The notes below the pieces were generated by a model, which searched no databases, was not told the DNA's origin, and saw nothing but the letters and a program-made list of their open reading frames with translations. Positions 50,200 through 58,905 of a stretch of DNA of 64,000 nucleotides are shown piece after piece (the stretch's first letter is position 1; every line of letters starts with the position of its first letter). The stretch lies in contig SEFA01000010.1 in NCBI GenBank assembly GCA_004210455.1, forward strand, positions 18,849 through 82,848, in the 5' to 3' direction. The DNA comes from Rubrivivax sp. (lineage in GTDB: Bacteria; Pseudomonadota; Gammaproteobacteria; Burkholderiales; Burkholderiaceae_C). The position numbers and the translations under genes are program-made.

Positions 50200-51074
50200 A
50201 GCTCGACCGCGCGCATCAGGGCGCCGAGGCCCAGCAGGCGCGGGAAGCGCAGGAGGCCGCGGGCAAGGGGCAGGCGCGCGGCAGTGGCTCGTCCGGCTAC
50301 GCGGGCGGCATGCACAAGGGCAATGCGTACCGGCATGCGCCGCGCGCGCAGATGCCGGCGCGGCGCAACACCGGCCCGGCGCCCAAGCCACGGCCGCGTC
50401 CGCCATCGAACGGCGTGCAGGGGGCGCATCACGAGGACGAGCATCCGCAGATGCCGATGGACGATCCGCGCCAGATGGCGGCGGGCGGACTCGGCCAGAA
50501 CACGATGCAGCCCGTGCAGGGCACCGGCGGCAAGCAACAGAAGCCCGATGCGGGCGAGCGTCAGGAGAAGGGCTCGATGAGCTCGCCGCCGCGTGCGCGC
50601 ATGCCGCCTCCGCCGCCCGAGGTCCGCGAAGGCGCGGCCCTGCGGCGCAGCGCGTTGCCGGCGGCGGTGATGCTGCGCGCGGCGCCGACGCCGGAGGGCA
50701 AACCGCCGGGGGTGCTGCTCGATGCGCTGGCATCGCTGTACTTCAAGGGCGGCGGTGCCGGCATTCCGATGGGCGCGATGCGGATGGCGGCGATGACGGC
50801 GGTGGCGCGTCACCTGCCGGCGGACGCAATGCCATCGCTGTCCGACGTCAAGGCGGCGGCGGTCGCCTGGTGCGCGGCGAACGGGCCGCCCCCGTCGGCG
50901 ACCGAGGCCCAGAAGAACGCCAACCTGCTGTTCCCGCTCAATGGCCTGCGCGCCCTCTTCCGTCCGCTGGACGCCTTGCGCGACGGCGCGGAGATCCGCA
51001 GCAGCCAGCTGCAACGCGCGTTGACGCCGCCCGCGGCCGTCGAGGCCTTCCTCAACAAGGGTTCCCCGTCATGA
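50196..51074 (+). CDS. HpaA-like T3SS accessory/control protein
   Basis: A 292-aa protein in the position where group II clusters carry hpaA. The first 150 residues are disordered and rich in Gly, Pro, Gln and Met (including MPPPPPEVRE). The C-terminal half is a helical domain (VLLDALASLYFKGGG, LLFPLNGLRALFRPLDALRDGAEI). HpaA proteins are secreted control proteins that bind the HpaB chaperone, and here the chaperone gene is the very next. The name is by position and plan, not by a clear motif. Confidence 0.62.
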   Translation: MKLDRAHQGAEAQQAREAQEAAGKGQARGSGSSGYAGGMHKGNAYRHAPRAQMPARRNTGPAPKPRPRPPSNGVQGAHHEDEHPQMPMDDPRQMAAGGLGQNTMQPVQGTGGKQQKPDAGERQEKGSMSSPPRARMPPPPPEVREGAALRRSALPAAVMLRAAPTPEGKPPGVLLDALASLYFKGGGAGIPMGAMRMAAMTAVARHLPADAMPSLSDVKAAAVAWCAANGPPPSATEAQKNANLLFPLNGLRALFRPLDALRDGAEIRSSQLQRALTPPAAVEAFLNKGSPS

Positions 51075-51526
51075 GCATCGAGCACTACCAACACCTGATC
51101 GTCGGCCTGTGCGAAGCGGTGGGACTGCCCGATGCGGAGACGGCGCTCTCGCGCAGCGCGATCGAGGTGGAAGGCTTCGAGGTGCTGCTCGGCTACTACG
51201 ACAACGACCCCGAGGCGCTGTACCTCAACTTCACCTTCGGGAGCGTGACCTCGGGGCGCAGCCTGCGCGTGTACCGGCTGATGCTGGAAGCCAACCTGAG
51301 CCTGTACGCGCAGGACCAGGCGCAGCTCGGCCTGGACGCGGATTCAGGCGTGGTGCTGCTGGTGGTGCGGGTGCCGATGCTGGACGGCGTCGACGGGGCC
51401 TACCTCGCCGACACCATCAACCACTACATCGAACACGGCCGCTACTGGCGCGAGAACATCCTGCTCGCCGAAGACGAGATGTTCGAGAGCTTGTCGCTGG
51501 GGGAGTACACGTGGATGAGGGCATGA
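51071..51526 (+). CDS. CesT-family type III chaperone (HpaB-like)
   Basis: A 151-aa acidic protein with the class I/CesT chaperone fold: an N-terminal helix (YQHLIVGLCEAVGLP), strands (EVLLGYYDNDPEALYLNFTFG), a Leu-rich helix region (YRLMLEANLS) and a C-terminal helix (FESLSLGEY). Class IB chaperones such as HpaB serve many effectors and HpaB is in this position in related clusters. The start overlaps the upstream stop by 4 bp; it ends the plus-strand T3SS operon. Confidence 0.85.
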   Translation: MSIEHYQHLIVGLCEAVGLPDAETALSRSAIEVEGFEVLLGYYDNDPEALYLNFTFGSVTSGRSLRVYRLMLEANLSLYAQDQAQLGLDADSGVVLLVVRVPMLDGVDGAYLADTINHYIEHGRYWRENILLAEDEMFESLSLGEYTWMRA

Positions 51527-51662
51527 GCCGTCACGGGCGCGCGAACTCTGAAGCGCAGCAACGCGGTGAGATGCTCGCATGCGAATCGGACACGGTATCG
51601 GTTGGGCGGAATCCATCGGCTCAATTCGCCCGCTGCGCGCGCAAGCCTCTCCTCGACTTTCG

Positions 51663-52139
51663 TTATTCGTCTGACGCTGGCTTCACGAGGTTCGGGAAAA
51701 CCTCAACGCCGATGCTAACTCCCAGCTTTGCTGCGAGTGGCAACGCATCCAGCGAAAGCGTGTCGCCGATATTTATCGCTCCAGGCAATTGGACGATGAT
51801 TTGCAAATCACCTCCCGACGCTCGCATGTGAGAAACAAAGTCCTGCTTCTCTTGAAGCCATAACAGCACGTCGTAGATTTCATCGAAGAACAGCCGCTTG
51901 CCTTCTGTCCAAGAAGTAAGACTCCACATCATGCTTTGGGTGAAATCACGCTCACCAGCATTCCAGTAATGGTGTGGCTCCATGCCAAGGGCTTCGCTCA
52001 CTTCTCTCACGAGAAGGGTCGGATGTCTGATGAGCAAACGGACGCTGTAGTAATACGCAAGTTCCCCGTCACCTTGCATTCCTATTTTCTGCATCGCTGC
52101 CGTCCCTTGAGGTGTGCCAGCGAACTGGCCATCCGTCAC
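51663..52139 (-). CDS. DUF4279 protein in a lower-GC island
   Basis: A 158-aa protein of the DUF4279 type (AYYYSVRLLIRHPTLLVREVSEALGMEPHHYWNAGE followed by a Trp-containing strand). The family is frequent among predicted immunity proteins and regulatory partners; its function is not proven. It begins with GTG directly after the upstream gene's stop, so the two are a coupled pair. Base composition is visibly more AT-rich than the T3SS genes on both sides, suggesting separate acquisition. No toxin gene is adjacent. Confidence 0.75.
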   Translation of the reverse strand: MTDGQFAGTPQGTAAMQKIGMQGDGELAYYYSVRLLIRHPTLLVREVSEALGMEPHHYWNAGERDFTQSMMWSLTSWTEGKRLFFDEIYDVLLWLQEKQDFVSHMRASGGDLQIIVQLPGAINIGDTLSLDALPLAAKLGVSIGVEVFPNLVKPASDE

Positions 52140-52526
52140 TCAACCTATGAAGGAGCCCAAGTCATCGACCCGGCTTGAACGATCAGCCGCCTGAAACGAT
52201 TCCTCCGCCCTTTTTGTCCGATCGAGAACATGGGTGCGTCCCAGCACCGTTTCCCCGAGTAGCAGAAGAACGACCGGACTGGCGGGCCTCCGCGCTGAGG
52301 ATGCTTCCAGAGCGTGCTCCAACTCTTCAGCGGTATCAGCATCGACGACGCGCAGTGCAAACAGGCGCGTCTTGTACTCCATATCCCATGCAATGGCCTG
52401 GTAGTGAAAGATGATGCCGGCTGCCGTGCGCGCAAGTCCTCTGAGGGGACCGTCGTACCAATCGACGACGACATCGGATGAAATCATGTCCACCCTGATG
52501 TCGAAGGACGCGAGATCAACTTTCAT
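52140..52526 (-). CDS. Unknown small protein paired with the DUF4279 gene
   Basis: Not recognised. From ATG 52526 the 128-aa product starts with strands (KVDLASFDIRVDMISSDVVVDWYDGP) and contains a central helix-strand segment ending ETRLFALRVVD-like and a charged tail. A longer frame from 52613 is possible but lacks a ribosome site. It is immediately upstream of the DUF4279 gene and shares its lower GC, so the pair likely arrived together. Confidence 0.6.
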   Translation of the reverse strand: MKVDLASFDIRVDMISSDVVVDWYDGPLRGLARTAAGIIFHYQAIAWDMEYKTRLFALRVVDADTAEELEHALEASSARRPASPVVLLLLGETVLGRTHVLDRTKRAEESFQAADRSSRVDDLGSFIG

Positions 52527-52634
52527 CTGAGTATGTCGATGGACCGTTGCAGCGCGTATTAGAGCGGCGTGGTGCCCTTCGCCACTGGATGCTGACCTCG
52601 CGTCGCAATGCAACGATGACCAACGGCGCGGATG

Positions 52635-53576
52635 TTAATCCGGCTGGCTCCCCGTGGAATCGGGCGGCGTCACGGCTCCCACCGACGCCGCCACCGCAGG
52701 CGGATTGACCGTCGCGCTCGAAGCCGCAGTGGCCGCTGGCGGCCACGCCTTCGCCACCTCCGCCGCCCTCGCCCACTTCGCCATCTCCGCCGACAGGTTC
52801 TGCATCGACAGCGCCGGACGGACCTGATCGAAGAACACCGCCACCAGCAGCGACAGCAGCGCGATCGCGACCGCGCCCTTCACCGGCTGCGCCAGGTTGT
52901 TGGGCTCCAGCTTCTCCGCCGTCTTCGACAGGATGCCGAAGCCCAGGTCGATCAGCATCAGCACCAGCAGCGCCGGCGCGGCGATCTTGATCATCAGCTC
53001 CAGGTAATGCCCCGTCTGCACGCGGACGAAGTCCTCCAGGATCGTCGACCACGCCGGCGACAGGCTGCCGATCGGCCACCAGTGGAAGGAGTCGAACAGG
53101 ATGCCCGTGAGCATCAGCATCCCGCCCAGCAGGTAGAAGCCGGTGATCGCCAGTTGCGACAGCAGGTTGCCGATCGGCGTGCTCTGCTCGCCGCTGAGCG
53201 GGTTGGTCTGCTGGACGTTGTTGTAGCCGGCCTGGTTGTCGATCAGGACCCCCACGCCCTCCGCCACCCAGAACACCGTCGAGGCCGCGAAGCCGAGCAC
53301 AACGCCGATCAGCGCCTCCTTGGCGATCGTGGCCACCAGCTGCACCATGTCCATGCCGTGCACCAGACCCGCCGGCTGCCCCCATGCGATGAACAGCGCC
53401 AGACAGATGCACACGCCGTTGCGGATCGGGCCCTGCAGCACCTGGTCCGTCGTCGCCGGCAGCACCAGGAACACCGCGTAGACGCGCAGCAGGCACACCG
53501 CCAGCAGCATCACGCCGTCCTGCAGCGTCGATCCGAAACCGATCACCCCGGCGAAGGTGTTGAACATCTCGTTCAT
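52635..53576 (-). CDS. sctT: T3SS export gate protein SctT (HrcT)
   Basis: The SpaR/FliR-like membrane subunit of the export pore. The 313-aa protein has six helices and family text such as LLRVYAVFLVLPATTDQVLQGPIRNGVCICLALF, EALIGVVLGFAASTVFWVAEGVGVLIDNQ and a late AVAIALLSLLVAVFFDQ. The C-terminal 45 residues are a disordered Ala/Pro extension. The start overlaps the sctO stop by 4 bp; it ends the minus-strand hrpB1-hrcT operon. Confidence 0.95.
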   Translation of the reverse strand: MNEMFNTFAGVIGFGSTLQDGVMLLAVCLLRVYAVFLVLPATTDQVLQGPIRNGVCICLALFIAWGQPAGLVHGMDMVQLVATIAKEALIGVVLGFAASTVFWVAEGVGVLIDNQAGYNNVQQTNPLSGEQSTPIGNLLSQLAITGFYLLGGMLMLTGILFDSFHWWPIGSLSPAWSTILEDFVRVQTGHYLELMIKIAAPALLVLMLIDLGFGILSKTAEKLEPNNLAQPVKGAVAIALLSLLVAVFFDQVRPALSMQNLSAEMAKWARAAEVAKAWPPAATAASSATVNPPAVAASVGAVTPPDSTGSQPD

Positions 53577-54121
53577 GCGCCCGCCTCCGCACCCAGCGCC
53601 GATCGCTCCGCCCGCGCCGCCGCTTCGGTCGCGCGCCGCTGTGCGACACGGCGCGCGACCGCGGCCTCCTCGCTCTCTTCGTCCTGCGTGTCCTCGGCCT
53701 CCTGGTCGATCTCGACCAGGCGCTTGCGGCGTCGTTCCTCGAGCTGTTCGATCTGCTGCTCCGCACGCTGCAGGACCTGCTTCGCGGCCAGCACACGAGC
53801 CTCGGCCTGCGCCACTTGCGTCGTCGCCGTCCGCACGCCCTCCTCCGCTTGACGGACCAGGTCTTGCAGGCCTTCGCGAACGTAGGTCAACGTGACCGCG
53901 TCTTGCGGGTTGAACGACTCTGACGTCGCGAGCGCCTCGATCTTGGCCGCGCAGGACTCCTCGTCCGCGACGCAGCCCTCGTGCCGCGCCACTGCGGCCT
54001 GATGCGTGCCCACGGCCGCGTCGCGCTGCGCGGTCTCGGCCTTGACCTGCAGCTCCATCGGTTCGAGCCGACGGCGCTTGGCCCACAACAGCAATTTGAG
54101 CGAGCGCAGGTCTTTCATCAA
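53573..54121 (-). CDS. sctO: T3SS stalk protein SctO (HrpB7-like)
   Basis: A 182-aa coiled-coil protein between the ATPase and sctT genes, the position of HrpB7/SctO. SctO sits as a central stalk under the ATPase hexamer and the gate, as FliJ does in flagella. Long heptads run from about residue 20 to 150 (VLQRAEQQIEQLEERRRKRLVEI). Start overlaps: 4 bp with sctT, 20 bp after the ATPase stop. Confidence 0.85.
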   Translation of the reverse strand: MMKDLRSLKLLLWAKRRRLEPMELQVKAETAQRDAAVGTHQAAVARHEGCVADEESCAAKIEALATSESFNPQDAVTLTYVREGLQDLVRQAEEGVRTATTQVAQAEARVLAAKQVLQRAEQQIEQLEERRRKRLVEIDQEAEDTQDEESEEAAVARRVAQRRATEAAARAERSALGAEAGA

Positions 54122-54141
54122 CCGTTCTACCGCTTAACCGC

Positions 54142-55491
54142 TTAGCCGTTCACCAGCGCCTGCAACTCGGCGACCGTCTGCTCGATCGGCCGCAGGTCCG
54201 AGGTCGCCTGGTTGAGGAACTCCCGGATCGCGCCGTGCTTGCGCACCGCCTCGTCCGCGAAGGCGTCGTTGCCGGGCTTGTACTCGCCCATCTGGATCAG
54301 CAGCTCCATCTCGTCGTACTTGGCCATCAGCTTGCGCAGCCCGCCGTTGGCGGCCTGATGGTCCTTGGGCACGATCTGCGACATCACCCGGCTCAGGCTG
54401 CCCAGCACGTCGATGGCCGGGTACTGGTTGCGCGCCGCGATCTTGCGCGACAGGATCAAGTGGCCGTCCAGGATGCCTCGCACCTCTTCGGCGATCGGGT
54501 CGCTGCCGCTGTCGTCCTCGGCCAGCACCGTGTAGAGCGCCGTGATCGAGCCCTTCGCGCCCATGCCCGTGCGCTCCAGCAGGCGCGGGATCTCCGCGAA
54601 GACCGACGGCGGATAACCGCGCCGCGCCGGCGACTCGCCCGCCGCCAGGCCGATCTCGCGCTGCGCGCGCGCGAAGCGGGTCAGCGAATCCATCATCAGC
54701 AGCACCCGCAGCCCGCGGTCGCGGAAGTACTCCGCGATGGCCGTCGCGACGTGCGCCGCCTTGGCGCGCTCGATCGAGGAGCGGTCCGAGGTCGCGCACA
54801 CCACCACCGAGCGCGCCATCCCCTCCTTGCCCATGATGATCTCGATGAACTCGCGCACCTCGCGGCCGCGTTCGCCGATCAGCGCGATGACGCTGATGTC
54901 GCACTGCGTGCCGCGCGCGAGCATGCCCATCAAGGTGCTCTTTCCGACACCCGCCGGCGCGAAGATGCCCATCCGCTGGCCTTCGCCCAGCGTGATCATC
55001 CCGTCGATGATCTTCACGCCGGTGGGCAGCGGGTGCTCGATCATCTCGCGGTCCATCGGGCTGGGCGGCATCGCGAAGACGGGCCGCCGCTCCTCGCAGA
55101 CGATCGCCGGGCCGCCGTCCACCGGCTGTCCCAGGCTGTCGACCACGCGCCCCAGCAGTTCGTCGCCGACGGCGATGCTCTGGATCTCGCCCAGCCCCAC
55201 CACCTGCGTCTGGCCGGCGGCCACGCCCAGGATGGACCCGAACGGCGACAGGATGGTCTGGCCGTTGGAGAAGCCGATCACCTCCGCCACCTGCAGCAGG
55301 CCGCCGTTGGCGTCGAGCAGGTGGCACATCTCGCCGAGCTTGGCCGACAGGCCGCTCGCGCGCACCAGCGTGCCGATCACCTCGACGACCTTGCCGGTGC
55401 GGCTCAGCGTCTCGGCGCCGGCGAGCTCAAGCTCCATCCAGCGGCCGAGATCGTCCAGGTTCAGCGGTGCGAGGCGGTCGGGAGCGTTCAT
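54142..55491 (-). CDS. sctN: T3SS ATPase SctN (HrcN)
   Basis: The hexameric ATPase that unfolds and releases chaperone-bound substrates. The 449-aa protein has Walker A PAGVGKST (K184), the Walker [24 protein letters not shown] region and the conserved [11 protein letters not shown]. It matches the F1-like/FliI family throughout. It belongs to the hrpB operon with a 72-bp gap from sctL. Confidence 0.98.
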   Translation of the reverse strand: MNAPDRLAPLNLDDLGRWMELELAGAETLSRTGKVVEVIGTLVRASGLSAKLGEMCHLLDANGGLLQVAEVIGFSNGQTILSPFGSILGVAAGQTQVVGLGEIQSIAVGDELLGRVVDSLGQPVDGGPAIVCEERRPVFAMPPSPMDREMIEHPLPTGVKIIDGMITLGEGQRMGIFAPAGVGKSTLMGMLARGTQCDISVIALIGERGREVREFIEIIMGKEGMARSVVVCATSDRSSIERAKAAHVATAIAEYFRDRGLRVLLMMDSLTRFARAQREIGLAAGESPARRGYPPSVFAEIPRLLERTGMGAKGSITALYTVLAEDDSGSDPIAEEVRGILDGHLILSRKIAARNQYPAIDVLGSLSRVMSQIVPKDHQAANGGLRKLMAKYDEMELLIQMGEYKPGNDAFADEAVRKHGAIREFLNQATSDLRPIEQTVAELQALVNG

Positions 55492-55563
55492 CGCGGGGGC
55501 AGTTTTCTGGGGATGAACTCGGTTGAGGACTGAGGTCAGTTCGAAGTGGCGATCAGCGCGGGG

Positions 55564-56304
55564 TCAGCTCTCGGCGACCGCGCGCTTCACGGCGCGCGAC
55601 ATCGCGGACCGCAGCGCGTCGAGCTGCGTCTTCAGGCTCGCGTCGACGACGCCCATGTCGGATTCGAAGAGACAGCTGCCGGCGGGCAGCGCCGGATCGA
55701 CGATGACCTCGACGGAAAGTCCGGCCGATTGAAGCTCGGGCACCGCGGCGATGCCGTCGCGCGCGGCGTCGAAGTCGGCACTGCTGACCTTCAGCGTCAG
55801 CGCCGTCGCCGAACGCGACAGCGCCTGCACGCTGCGCAGCGCGCGCTGGTACAGCGCGGCGCGGCCCTCGGTCTGCACGATGCGCTCCACGGCGCTCGTC
55901 ACGACTTCGGCCATGCGTTCATGCAGACCGCGCACGGCGTCGGCCTGGTCCACGGCGCGGCCGGCCTGGCGTTCGTGCCAGGCGAGCGCGGCTTGGCGTT
56001 CGCCCTCGGCGCGGCCGCTCTCGCACGCAGCGTCGATTTGTGTCTGAGCGTCCCGCAGCAGCGCCTCCGCCCGCGCCTGCGCCTCGGACAAGATGCGCTC
56101 CGCTTCCGTCTGCGCCTGCGCGATCAGCGCCTCGGCGCGCGCGGTCGCCGCCTGGCGGATCTCGTGGTCGTGCCTCAGCAGCGTCACCTCGCTCGCGCGG
56201 AGGATGCCGTACGGCGCGCCGGCAGCGGGCTCGTCGTCGTGCGCTCGGGGAGAAACCTGCGGCGACGGCTGCGTCGATGTCTTCCACCAGATCAGCATGG
56301 CCAC
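55564..56304 (-). CDS. sctL: T3SS stator protein SctL (HrpB5)
   Basis: The peripheral stalk/ATPase regulator, FliH-like. The 246-aa protein has a long helix rich in Ala/Glu (ATARAEALIAQAQTEAERILSEAQARAEALLRDA-type, about 55-110) and a compact C-terminal domain with SAGLSVEVIVDPALPAGSC. It overlaps the sctK stop by 13 bp, consistent with the hrpB4-hrpB5 pair. An in-frame Met at 56298 may be the start. Confidence 0.9.
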   Translation of the reverse strand: MAMLIWWKTSTQPSPQVSPRAHDDEPAAGAPYGILRASEVTLLRHDHEIRQAATARAEALIAQAQTEAERILSEAQARAEALLRDAQTQIDAACESGRAEGERQAALAWHERQAGRAVDQADAVRGLHERMAEVVTSAVERIVQTEGRAALYQRALRSVQALSRSATALTLKVSSADFDAARDGIAAVPELQSAGLSVEVIVDPALPAGSCLFESDMGVVDASLKTQLDALRSAMSRAVKRAVAES

Positions 56305-56951
56305 TCCACTTCGGCTTCCGCGAGCGCCGCGATCGACACGGCCACGTTGCGTTCTGCCGCCACGGGCCCGGCGGCGAGGACGCCGTCCACGGCCGCGCGC
56401 GGCAACGACCAGCGCACCAGCTGCCGCACCGGCTCATCCTGCGCGGACAAGGCCGCGGACCAGTCCGCGAAACCGACGCACGCCCACTGCACCGGCGACC
56501 AGGCGGCCTGCTCGGCCTCGACCGGCCGGCCTCGCGCGCTCATGGCGACCAGGGGGGCGAAGTTGTCGGCGAGCGCGCGTTGCAGCGGCGCCCGGACCGA
56601 TCGATCGATGCAGCAGCGCAGGACGCCCGGGCGGCGCGCCAGCGCCAGCGTGCACAGACGCTGCAGCAACTCGCCGCGCGGCAGCAGTCCGAGCCGGGGC
56701 AAGGGATCGGCGAAGCGGCCCAATGCGGGCAGACCGCCGCTGGGCGCCATCCGGTCCCGCCACAGGCGCGGCCACAGCGCAGCGGCACTCTCGGGCGGCA
56801 GCGCATCGAGGAAGGACCACGGACCGAGCAGTTCGTCCTGCCAGCTCGCATCCAGGTCGTCCACGAGTCCGCGCAGCTTGCCGTCGAAACTGACGGCCCA
56901 CGCCGCGAGCTGCTCAGGCGCGGCCGGCGTGGCGGACGCAACCATCGTCAT
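56292..56951 (-). CDS. sctK: T3SS sorting-platform protein SctK (HrpB4)
   Basis: A 219-aa protein in the hrpB4 position between sctJ and sctL. The family is weakly conserved; visible features are a Trp-rich N-terminal half (WAVSFDGKLRGLVDDLDASWQDELLGPWSFLDAL) and LLQRLCTLALARRPGVLRCCIDR in the middle. SctK links the basal body to SctQ. ATG 56951 overlaps the sctJ stop by 4 bp. The assignment relies on order as much as on sequence. Confidence 0.83.
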   Translation of the reverse strand: MTMVASATPAAPEQLAAWAVSFDGKLRGLVDDLDASWQDELLGPWSFLDALPPESAAALWPRLWRDRMAPSGGLPALGRFADPLPRLGLLPRGELLQRLCTLALARRPGVLRCCIDRSVRAPLQRALADNFAPLVAMSARGRPVEAEQAAWSPVQWACVGFADWSAALSAQDEPVRQLVRWSLPRAAVDGVLAAGPVAAERNVAVSIAALAEAEVEWPC

Positions 56952-57826
56952 GCGCCGCCGACTTCGGCCGCGGGCACCGCAGCCCCAGCGCCGCCCGGCG
57001 ACAGTCGACGCGCCAGACCCTGCGGCAGCAGTCCCGGCTTCTTCCACGCGATCACGCCGATCGCGCCGCCGACCAGAAGCAACAACGCCAGCAGTCCGCC
57101 GGCGACCCACGCCCAGGTGGCGTCCGCCACCGCATGGCGCGGCGAGGTCGGCAGCATCGCCCCCGGCACCAGCGTCACCGTGACGTTCTCGTAGGTCAGG
57201 CCTTCGACACTGCGCGCGACCATGCTCTTGATCGACGGCGCCAGCTGCGGCACGTCGATCTCCGGCCGGTACTTGACGAACACCGACGCGCTCGAGGGCT
57301 TCACCGTCGTGGCCATCGGGTCGTTGTTGGGCAGCACGATGTGGACCTTGGCCACGATGACGCCATCGATCTTGGACAGCGTGCTGGAGAGCTCCTGAGA
57401 CACGCCGTGGATGAAGCGCACCCGCTCCTCCGTCGGCGTGGAGATCAGCCCTTCCTTCTTGAACATGTCGCCCAGCGACACGTACTTGTCCGACGGCAGG
57501 CCGTTGGCGCGCAGGATGTCCAGCGCGTTCACCACCTCCTGCTCGTCGACGGCGACGTTCCAGGTCTTGCCGCCGTCGCCGCTTTTCTTCTCCGCCTCCA
57601 CGCCGCGCTGCAGCAGCGCGGCCACCATATCGTTGGCCTCCGCCTCGGTGCGCTTGGTGTAGAGATCGGTCTTGCAGCCCGCCAGCAGCGTGATCAGCAG
57701 GACCAGCACCAGCATGTAGAGCACATGACCCGAGGCCCAGGGACGGCCCGGCGTGCCGGACGCGCCGCCCGCGCCGGCAGGGCCGGCCGCGGCACCGCGT
57801 GGATCCGCAAGAGGATGGGCGCTCAT
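56948..57826 (-). CDS. sctJ: T3SS inner MS-ring lipoprotein SctJ (HrcJ)
   Basis: The inner-membrane ring lipoprotein. A Gly/Pro-rich 33-residue leader precedes a hydrophobic segment with the lipobox LLAGC. The ring-building motif domains follow (TEAEANDMVAALLQRGVEAEK; HGVSQELSSTLSKIDGVIVAKVHIVLP) and a C-terminal membrane helix (WVAGGLLALLLLVGGAIGVIAW). The long leader before the signal is unusual; an internal Met at about residue 38 (MLVLVLLIT) might be the real start. Confidence 0.94.
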   Translation of the reverse strand: MSAHPLADPRGAAAGPAGAGGASGTPGRPWASGHVLYMLVLVLLITLLAGCKTDLYTKRTEAEANDMVAALLQRGVEAEKKSGDGGKTWNVAVDEQEVVNALDILRANGLPSDKYVSLGDMFKKEGLISTPTEERVRFIHGVSQELSSTLSKIDGVIVAKVHIVLPNNDPMATTVKPSSASVFVKYRPEIDVPQLAPSIKSMVARSVEGLTYENVTVTLVPGAMLPTSPRHAVADATWAWVAGGLLALLLLVGGAIGVIAWKKPGLLPQGLARRLSPGGAGAAVPAAEVGGA

Positions 57827-57827
57827 G

Positions 57828-58220
57828 TCACTGGTTCTTCATCAGGGTCTGCAGGCCGTTCTTGCTGCTCTGCGCGACCGAGGTGCAGGCGGAGAACTGC
57901 AGCCCCTGCGTGGCCACCTGCAGGTTCAGCTCCATGGAGCGCGCGGTCAATTCCTGCAGGTTCATGTTGGGCGCGTCGGCGACGTAGCGCTGCATGTCGG
58001 CGGTGACCTGACGCGAGGCGTCGTCCAGCGTGTGCAGCGTCTTGGACATCGTCGAGTCCGTGTGGCCGACCGCGTTCGCAGGCGCCGCCGACGGATCGGG
58101 CTGCGGCTCGCGCGCCATCAGCTGCTCGAATTTCTGGGTCTGCGCCTGCAGGTCCGGCGTCGGGGACGCGGCCTGGCGGATGACGTCGTGGGCGGAAATG
58201 GCCTGGATCGGATCGGTCAT
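57828..58220 (-). CDS. sctI: T3SS inner-rod/adaptor protein SctI (HrpB2)
   Basis: A 130-aa HrpB2-type protein. The C-terminal half is an amphipathic helical region (MNLQELTARSMELNLQVATQGLQF and SKNGLQTLMKNQ) that fits the inner rod connecting the export gate to the needle. It sits 1 bp upstream of sctJ and 9 bp after hrpB1, the standard hrpB order. There is no signal peptide; it is a T3SS substrate. Confidence 0.87.
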   Translation of the reverse strand: MTDPIQAISAHDVIRQAASPTPDLQAQTQKFEQLMAREPQPDPSAAPANAVGHTDSTMSKTLHTLDDASRQVTADMQRYVADAPNMNLQELTARSMELNLQVATQGLQFSACTSVAQSSKNGLQTLMKNQ

Positions 58221-58229
58221 GGCTGCTCC

Positions 58230-58706
58230 TCAGGCCCGCATGTAGGCCATCTGCGAGAGGTCGATCGTCAGGGCGGGCGGCGTGGCCGCCTCGGACCCGC
58301 CGTCCGCGCCGGAGGACTCCGGGGCCTCGTCCTCCGGATGCAGCAGCGAGCGCACCATGTCCAGCGCCTCGGGGTTGGTGGACGTGTGCAGCACGTCTTC
58401 CGCGGTGGCGCGCCATCCCATGTCGCCGGTGGCGAACTGGCAATAGGCGAGGAAGGCCTTGGCCGTCGACCACTCGGGCGCGGTGGCGTCGAGGTTGCGC
58501 AGCGTGCGCATCGCGTCGGTCCAGTGGCCGCGTTTCATCGCGATCCAGGCTTCGAAGAAATCCAGCTGCGACACCTTGGGACGCAGCAGGCGCACGGCGC
58601 CCAGCAGGGTCTCGGCGTCGTCCAGCAGCTCGCGGTCCACCGCCAGGCTCACCAGGCCGACCAGGCCGGAAACGAAATCTTTGCGTTGCAACGAGGAATC
58701 GATCAT
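58230..58706 (-). CDS. hrpB1: HrpB1/HrpK-family T3SS protein
   Basis: A 158-aa TPR-like protein of the HrpB1 family, first gene of the classic hrpB operon. HrpB1 is reported as a periplasmic protein needed for secretion in Xanthomonas. Helical pairs are clear (LVGLVSLAVDRELLDDAETLLGAVR; FFEAWIAMKRGHWTDAMRTLR; TGDMGWRATAEDVL). A disordered acidic tail follows. A related protein is encoded at 60813-61259. No PIP box is found upstream; a large palindrome lies there instead. Confidence 0.87.
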   Translation of the reverse strand: MIDSSLQRKDFVSGLVGLVSLAVDRELLDDAETLLGAVRLLRPKVSQLDFFEAWIAMKRGHWTDAMRTLRNLDATAPEWSTAKAFLAYCQFATGDMGWRATAEDVLHTSTNPEALDMVRSLLHPEDEAPESSGADGGSEAATPPALTIDLSQMAYMRA

Positions 58707-58794
58707 GTCTGCTCCATGGCTGTGTCCGGCACGGCCGATCTCAGGAAGGCATTGGGGCTCGGAGTCGAAAGAGGCTCAGTGACCCAGGGTGGAC

Positions 58795-58893
58795 GAGGCC
58801 CCGATTGGGGATGCGGCGCTAGGCGCAGACCGGAGCCATAGCGGGGCTATGGCGAGGATCTGCAACGACGCGCCGCGCCCCAAGCGGGGCCTC
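58795..58893. repeat. 99-bp imperfect palindrome between the harpin-like gene and hrpB1
   Basis: Two 48-base arms flank a GGG loop at 58843-58845. The outer 16 bp pair with one mismatch (GAGGCCCCG..TTGGGG) and the inner eight bases (GCCATAGC/GCTATGGC) are perfect. It starts 12 bp past the stop at 58906. It looks like a mobile or REP-type intergenic element that can also stop transcription. Confidence 0.85.
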
Positions 58894-58905
58894 GGCGGCC
58901 ATGGG

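Noticed and set aside
58707-58794. A PIP box for hrpB1
   Set aside because: Only one half-site (TTCGA on the minus strand, excluded by the B position) is present, with no partner 15 bases away.
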